Origin: Fremontodendron californicum
Lineage: Eukaryota > Streptophyta > Magnoliopsida > Malvales > Malvaceae
Assembly (NCBI GenBank): GCA_030761205.1
Contig: JAULJL010000001.1
Span: forward strand, 42,883,645-42,947,644
Direction of reading: 5' to 3'
DNA: 64,000 bases
Of this stretch, positions 60,216 through 64,000 are shown one piece after another (positions within the stretch are counted from its first letter, which is position 1; each line of letters opens with the position of its first letter). The translations under genes were made by a program, and so were the position numbers. The notes below the pieces were generated by a model. The model searched no databases. It was given only the letters and a program-made list of their open reading frames with translations, and was not told where the DNA came from.

Positions 60216-60517
60216 TAAACCTGTTCATAGATCGAGTTAGGTCGTAGTTCGATTTTTTTTTTCTTTATCCAAATTTGATTTTAGATGGGTCCAGATTAGT
60301 TTGCAAGTTCATTTCATTATTTAAATAATATTAAAATATTAATTTTTATATTAATATTTATATATTTTATAATGAAATTTAAATAAAAATATTTTTTATT
60401 ACATAAATAATAATTCGAATTGGACCGACTCGAAGTGCAAAAATTTCTATCCATGCCCGTCACACTACGGGCGGGCCTGTCGAGCCGGACGGGTAACTCG
60501 ACTCTTGAGCAGGTCTA
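60216..60517. mobile_element. hAT-like MITE
   Basis: 302 bp with terminal inverted repeats TAAACCTGTTCA and, inverted, TAGACCTGCTCA (10 of 12 match). It is flanked by imperfect 8-bp direct repeats GTCCATAT (60208-60215) and GTTTATAT (60518-60525), the duplication length of hAT elements. The interior is AT-rich with a GC-rich right part (GGGCGGGCCTGTCGAGCC). It has no coding capacity. Confidence 0.6.
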
Positions 60518-60525
60518 GTTTATAT

Positions 60526-61183
60526 CCTTATGTATGTACAAATTTCATGTATGAAAATAAAGACAAATAAAATTTGAAGTCAAATTATAATTTTAATTTA
60601 TAGTAAATGTGAAGTACAATTTCTAAAATTTCTTAAATAAAAAATCATCCGAGTTCTTTCTTGAATAAATAAAAATTTTAATGATTTATTTTTGAATTGA
60701 ATAAATTTAGATCTAAAATTTAAGATTTCTTGGAAACTTGAAATTTGGTCCAAAAATTTAGCACCATGTTAAGCAATCTCGTTTCTTGTTAGCTTAGCAG
60801 GCTTTCGGAACCCATGATTTCATGCCTAAGCTGCCACGATTAGCCAGCCAATTATCACCAAATTATGAGCTTCCTTAAGGCAAATGTGAAGAAGCAATGA
60901 TTGGGGCTGCTCGAGTTAGATGTGTAGCCCAACAGGCCCATAGTTGATTTAGTAATAGTTTTGAAAAATACGGTTATTTCACAAACATTTAGCACTCATT
61001 TCATTCATTTGATCAAACTCAAAATAAAGATTACACAAGCAAATTACAGGACCAGAAGGAGCTCGGAACAGGATGAATAATTTATTATTAGAGTGATCAA
61101 TACGAAGCAAAAATAGCAGTAATTCATGATTGCTTGCTACCAATTTTATCTTAATTACAATACCAAAAAAACACCAATATAAA
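60526..61183. other. 3' flank of the jacalin lectin gene
   Basis: AT-rich, with no gene. The part close to 61183 should contain the 3' UTR of the minus-strand lectin gene. Confidence 0.4.
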
Positions 61184-63135
61184 TCAACTGAAAATTTTGA
61201 AGAGAGACATCCATGTAGTACTTTGATTTCCTAGCCAGTGCTGCATATGAACTCCAATAGCATCCAAGTAAGAGCTGCTCCTCCCATGGAATCCGACCAC
61301 TTTTCCCTCTGTTATGGTTGAAGTAAAATATGTGCCTATCTCTTCACCAAATGGACCATACTTGCCTCTGCTGGTGTAAAATGTTAATGACTTTACAACT
61401 TTGGACTTCTCGTCATTATTTATGGAGCTATAATAGCCGGATATGCAAGTCAGCACCTCGTGCGGGTAATCCAATTTTACCTGCAAAAATCAAGATTATA
61501 TATGGTGAGTAAAAAATAGCCCAAGTTCAAATTTGGTTATTAAGATTGTTAATTATTACCCGATGTGTGGTGGTTCCTTCATGACCTCCATGTTTTACAG
61601 ACCAAACAGATTGTCCATTCCGATCATACTCGATCTGAATTGAGCAAATGGCTTCAGATTTGGTTATAAATATTTGCTTAATCCCAGAATATACTCCATC
61701 ATCCCATGTTCTTCCTCCATCCCCTCCCCAAGGACCAGGTCCGCATGGTGCTGGTTCTTTTACCACACCACAAACAACCTGAGAAAATTAATCCAAATCA
61801 TATATTAGTAATTAAACATTTCATTTTTCGAGTATAATGTAACATAATTAGAATGAAACATATGAATTACCTCTTCAACCGGTCCTCGCCTTGCTAGTAC
61901 TAGTTTGTTAGACCATGGAGAATTATCTATCTCAGCTATAGTCCTTTCACTTTGGATGATTGCTTGGGACAAAGGTGGCTTTGGAGGTGGTACTTTCCCT
62001 TCCATTACGTGTACACCAATAGCATCCAGGAATAAACCTTCTCTGCCATGGAATCCAACAATCTTGCCTTCATTCATTTTGTTCGTGAAAGAGGGTCCTT
62101 TTTCATCTCCATATGGCCCATGCTTTCCTTTGTTGGTGTAGAATGTAAGTGAATTAATTACATTTGGCCCCATGTACATTAAAGGCCCGAATGTTCCTGT
62201 GATGTGTGTCAAAATTTCTGATGGATAATCAAACATTATCTGCAGATAATGCAACAGCAAGTGAAATTGGCGTCTCGACTGGCTATAATATATACTAGCT
62301 AGCAATATTTGATTTGAATTCTATAAGAGAATTGCTAGACTCACTCTGTCAGTTCTGAATCCTCCAGTCCCTCCATGTTTGCTTCCCCATACTGCTTGTC
62401 CGTCGCGATCATAACAAACTTTTATTGACACAATTCCAACATTGCGTGATAAAGTAATTTGCCTTATACCGGTATAGGTTCCATCATCAAACTTGGTTCC
62501 ACGATTGCCACCCCAGGGTCCATAAGTTATCACTCCTTCCGATACTTTTGAAGGCACCTTCTCAGGAGTAGTCTGAAATGAAACCTTAAACATGCAAGAA
62601 AGAAAGAAAGAAGAAATTACATCGCGCATATAATAAAAGGTAAAAAGAAAACAAGAGTAGATTTAGTTCTTACCTTGCTTTTGGTTTCAACAATATCGCT
62701 TGAATCGTCAGAGCTACTAGAAGTACTTTTCCTTGAGAGATCCCTTGGCAGGGAATTCCCAAATGCATCCCTCTGTCTTAAAGCTAAAACTATATCGTAG
62801 CTTTCTCCAACACTTGCCTGGATCACTGAATAGCCACCGTTCTCAGCCCCAACGAAACTTTGGGCATGATTAATAGTCTTTGAGGGGTTTAGTTTTAAGA
62901 TAGGCTTTGAATAAACTCCAATTGCATCCAAATACCAACCAGACCTGCCATGAAATCCAACAATCATTCCTCTGGTCATTGAGAAACTAGTTCCTTGTTC
63001 AATACCATAGGGTCCATACGTTTTTCTGTTGCTATGCAAAGTGAGCGATCGAACAAGAATAGGTCCCCGTTCGTTTAGGCTCCCATAGTATCCATGGACT
63101 GAAGTAAGAAACTCATCTGGGTAATCAAGTTTGAC
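61184..63135 (-). CDS. Multi-domain jacalin-like lectin, 5' part missing from the window
   Basis: Five exons are visible on the minus strand: 62674-63135, 62345-62572, 61871-62239, 61560-61778 and 61184-61480. All join in phase 0, giving 524 codons plus a stop. They encode the second half of one jacalin domain and two complete ones. Each complete domain is split by an intron, after GG..R (HGGTGGFRTDR, HGGHEGTTTHR). Repeated motifs are GPWGG, W/F-DDG-YTGI-Q-, F-DYP-E-LT-I-G, SLTFYTN-GK-GP-G-E-G and the sugar-site loop GFHGR...LDAIGVH. A Ser/Asp-rich linker (KSTSSSSDDSSD) follows the first domain. The first visible exon starts at VKLDYPDEF, the second half of a domain, so at least one exon lies beyond 64000 or in sequence I cannot recognise. 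Jacalin lectins bind mannose- or galactose-type sugars; the ligand here is unknown. There is no sign of a signal peptide in the visible part. Confidence 0.9.
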
Positions 63136-64000
63136 CTAAAAGAATTTAAATTACACAATGAAAATGTATTATTTTGGGTGTATATATACGAAATACGTAT
63201 TTTAATATGTAGGTTGTTGTAACTACATACACGGTGTATAATTACATACACACTTTTATATAAAAATTGAATGAAAAATTAGTCTCATTATACAACCACT
63301 TGAAGATGAAGAATGTTAGTTGAAGGTGTGGTTAGTTGTCAATCTCACATAAAACTAAGAATGACTTTTGCCTATAATATTTATAAGCTAGTGTTCCATG
63401 TTGGGTTAGGCACCAAGGGACACCCAAATTTTATGGTGGATGAGGACTTACACAACTTAAAATGGACCACACGCGTGCGTTGTCGCCAGGTCGGGCTTGG
63501 GGTAGTCGGCTGAACCAAACCTGGGCTTGGGTTAGTAATATTATTTTTGCTGTACAGCCGGACCAACTGTCCGATCCGATTAATTGTGACTGTTCGATCC
63601 TATACCGAACCAGTCAGGTTTGCATATTGATTGTCTCTTTTCGGAATTAGTCATGTCGGTTTGGTGCATGACCGAACCGGTTCGTCTCTTGGGATATGTC
63701 TGTTCTAACCGAACAGATTCCACCCAACTGGTGCACTCTTTTCGAACAGACATCTGTTCCTTTATAAATTCAGACTTCCAGAGTCTGTTTAATAACACAC
63801 AAATTCACTGCATTATTTTTCTGATTGACAGAAAGTCTAACATTTTCCGGTTCGCTGAGTTGTTTCGAGTGTGCCTTCTAGAGCAGACTATCGAGGAGGC
63901 CTGGGAAACGATTTGCATACAATCTGCAAGCACCTTAAAGGCATGCAAAATTCGTCTTAAGCAAAAGGTCCAACCTTGACTCGATATTGAGTTTTTCAAA
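63136..64000. other. Intron or upstream flank of the lectin gene, with repeat-like DNA
   Basis: I found no first-half jacalin exon (GPWGG motif) here. From about 63400 the sequence becomes GC-richer with repeated CCGAACC / CCGATCC / GGTTCG words (63560-63720), which looks like a transposon remnant. Frames on both strands have no recognisable domain. Confidence 0.4.

Noticed and set aside
63580..63999. Overlapping frames at the right edge, up to 119 codons
   Set aside because: They sit in repeat-like DNA with CCGAACC words and have no family signature.

Overview
The window is nuclear DNA of a flowering plant, almost certainly a core eudicot. Genes are split by AT-rich GT-AG introns, intergenic DNA is long and AT-rich, and plant-type Copia, LINE, CACTA and hAT-like elements fill the gaps. 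I cannot name the species. Exon borders below were placed by eye from splice signals and reading-frame continuity.

Host genes, left to right. A doubtful two-exon minus-strand locus (398-945) has an in-frame stop near its start. Next come two same-strand BEL1-like TALE homeobox genes: a BLH3/BLH10-type gene (5079-7634, 631 aa) and a BLH11-type gene (17871-19539, 460 aa). They have the same four coding exons, including the 61-nt homeodomain exon. A nine-exon organellar RsmI-type 16S rRNA methyltransferase gene (21624-25298, 361 aa) follows. It converges on a five-exon minus-strand cytokinin dehydrogenase gene of CKX5 type (26693-31698, 535 aa). At the right edge is the 3' part of a multi-domain jacalin lectin gene on the minus strand (61184-63135), whose 5' end is not in the window.

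From memory, BLH3 (AT1G75410), BLH11 (AT1G75430) and CKX5 (AT1G75450) are near neighbours in Arabidopsis, and a jacalin gene (AT1G19715) lies beside the BLH3 paralogue BLH10 (AT1G19700). The window therefore looks like an unduplicated version of a block that is split over two paralogous regions in Arabidopsis. BELL proteins (partners of KNOX proteins in meristems) and a cytokinin-degrading enzyme both act in meristem and organ growth, but no joint control is shown here.

Mobile DNA. (1) Copia element 11073-16218: 345-bp LTRs, TSD GCTTT, one nonsense codon in an otherwise open polyprotein frame. (2) CACTA element 34231-40090: TSD ATC, large subterminal arrays of TATACCGACGG hairpins, no transposase, and an antisense two-exon fragment of a host SHPRH-like RING/SNF2 gene with its intron. 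(3) Copia element 42824-48063: TSD TTGTC, nearly identical LTRs but three stops and two frameshifts inside. (4) Full-length L1-type LINE 49059-54942: perfect 14-bp TSD, both ORFs intact, and a hairpin directly before the poly(A) tail. (5) A 302-bp hAT-like MITE at 60216-60517. (6) A degenerate array of A-rich ACACGAACA-type repeats at about 8385-10443, with relatives elsewhere in the window.

The most unusual items are the gene-capturing CACTA element with its hairpin arrays, the young but multiply broken Copia copy, and the apparently intact LINE with its 3' hairpin.
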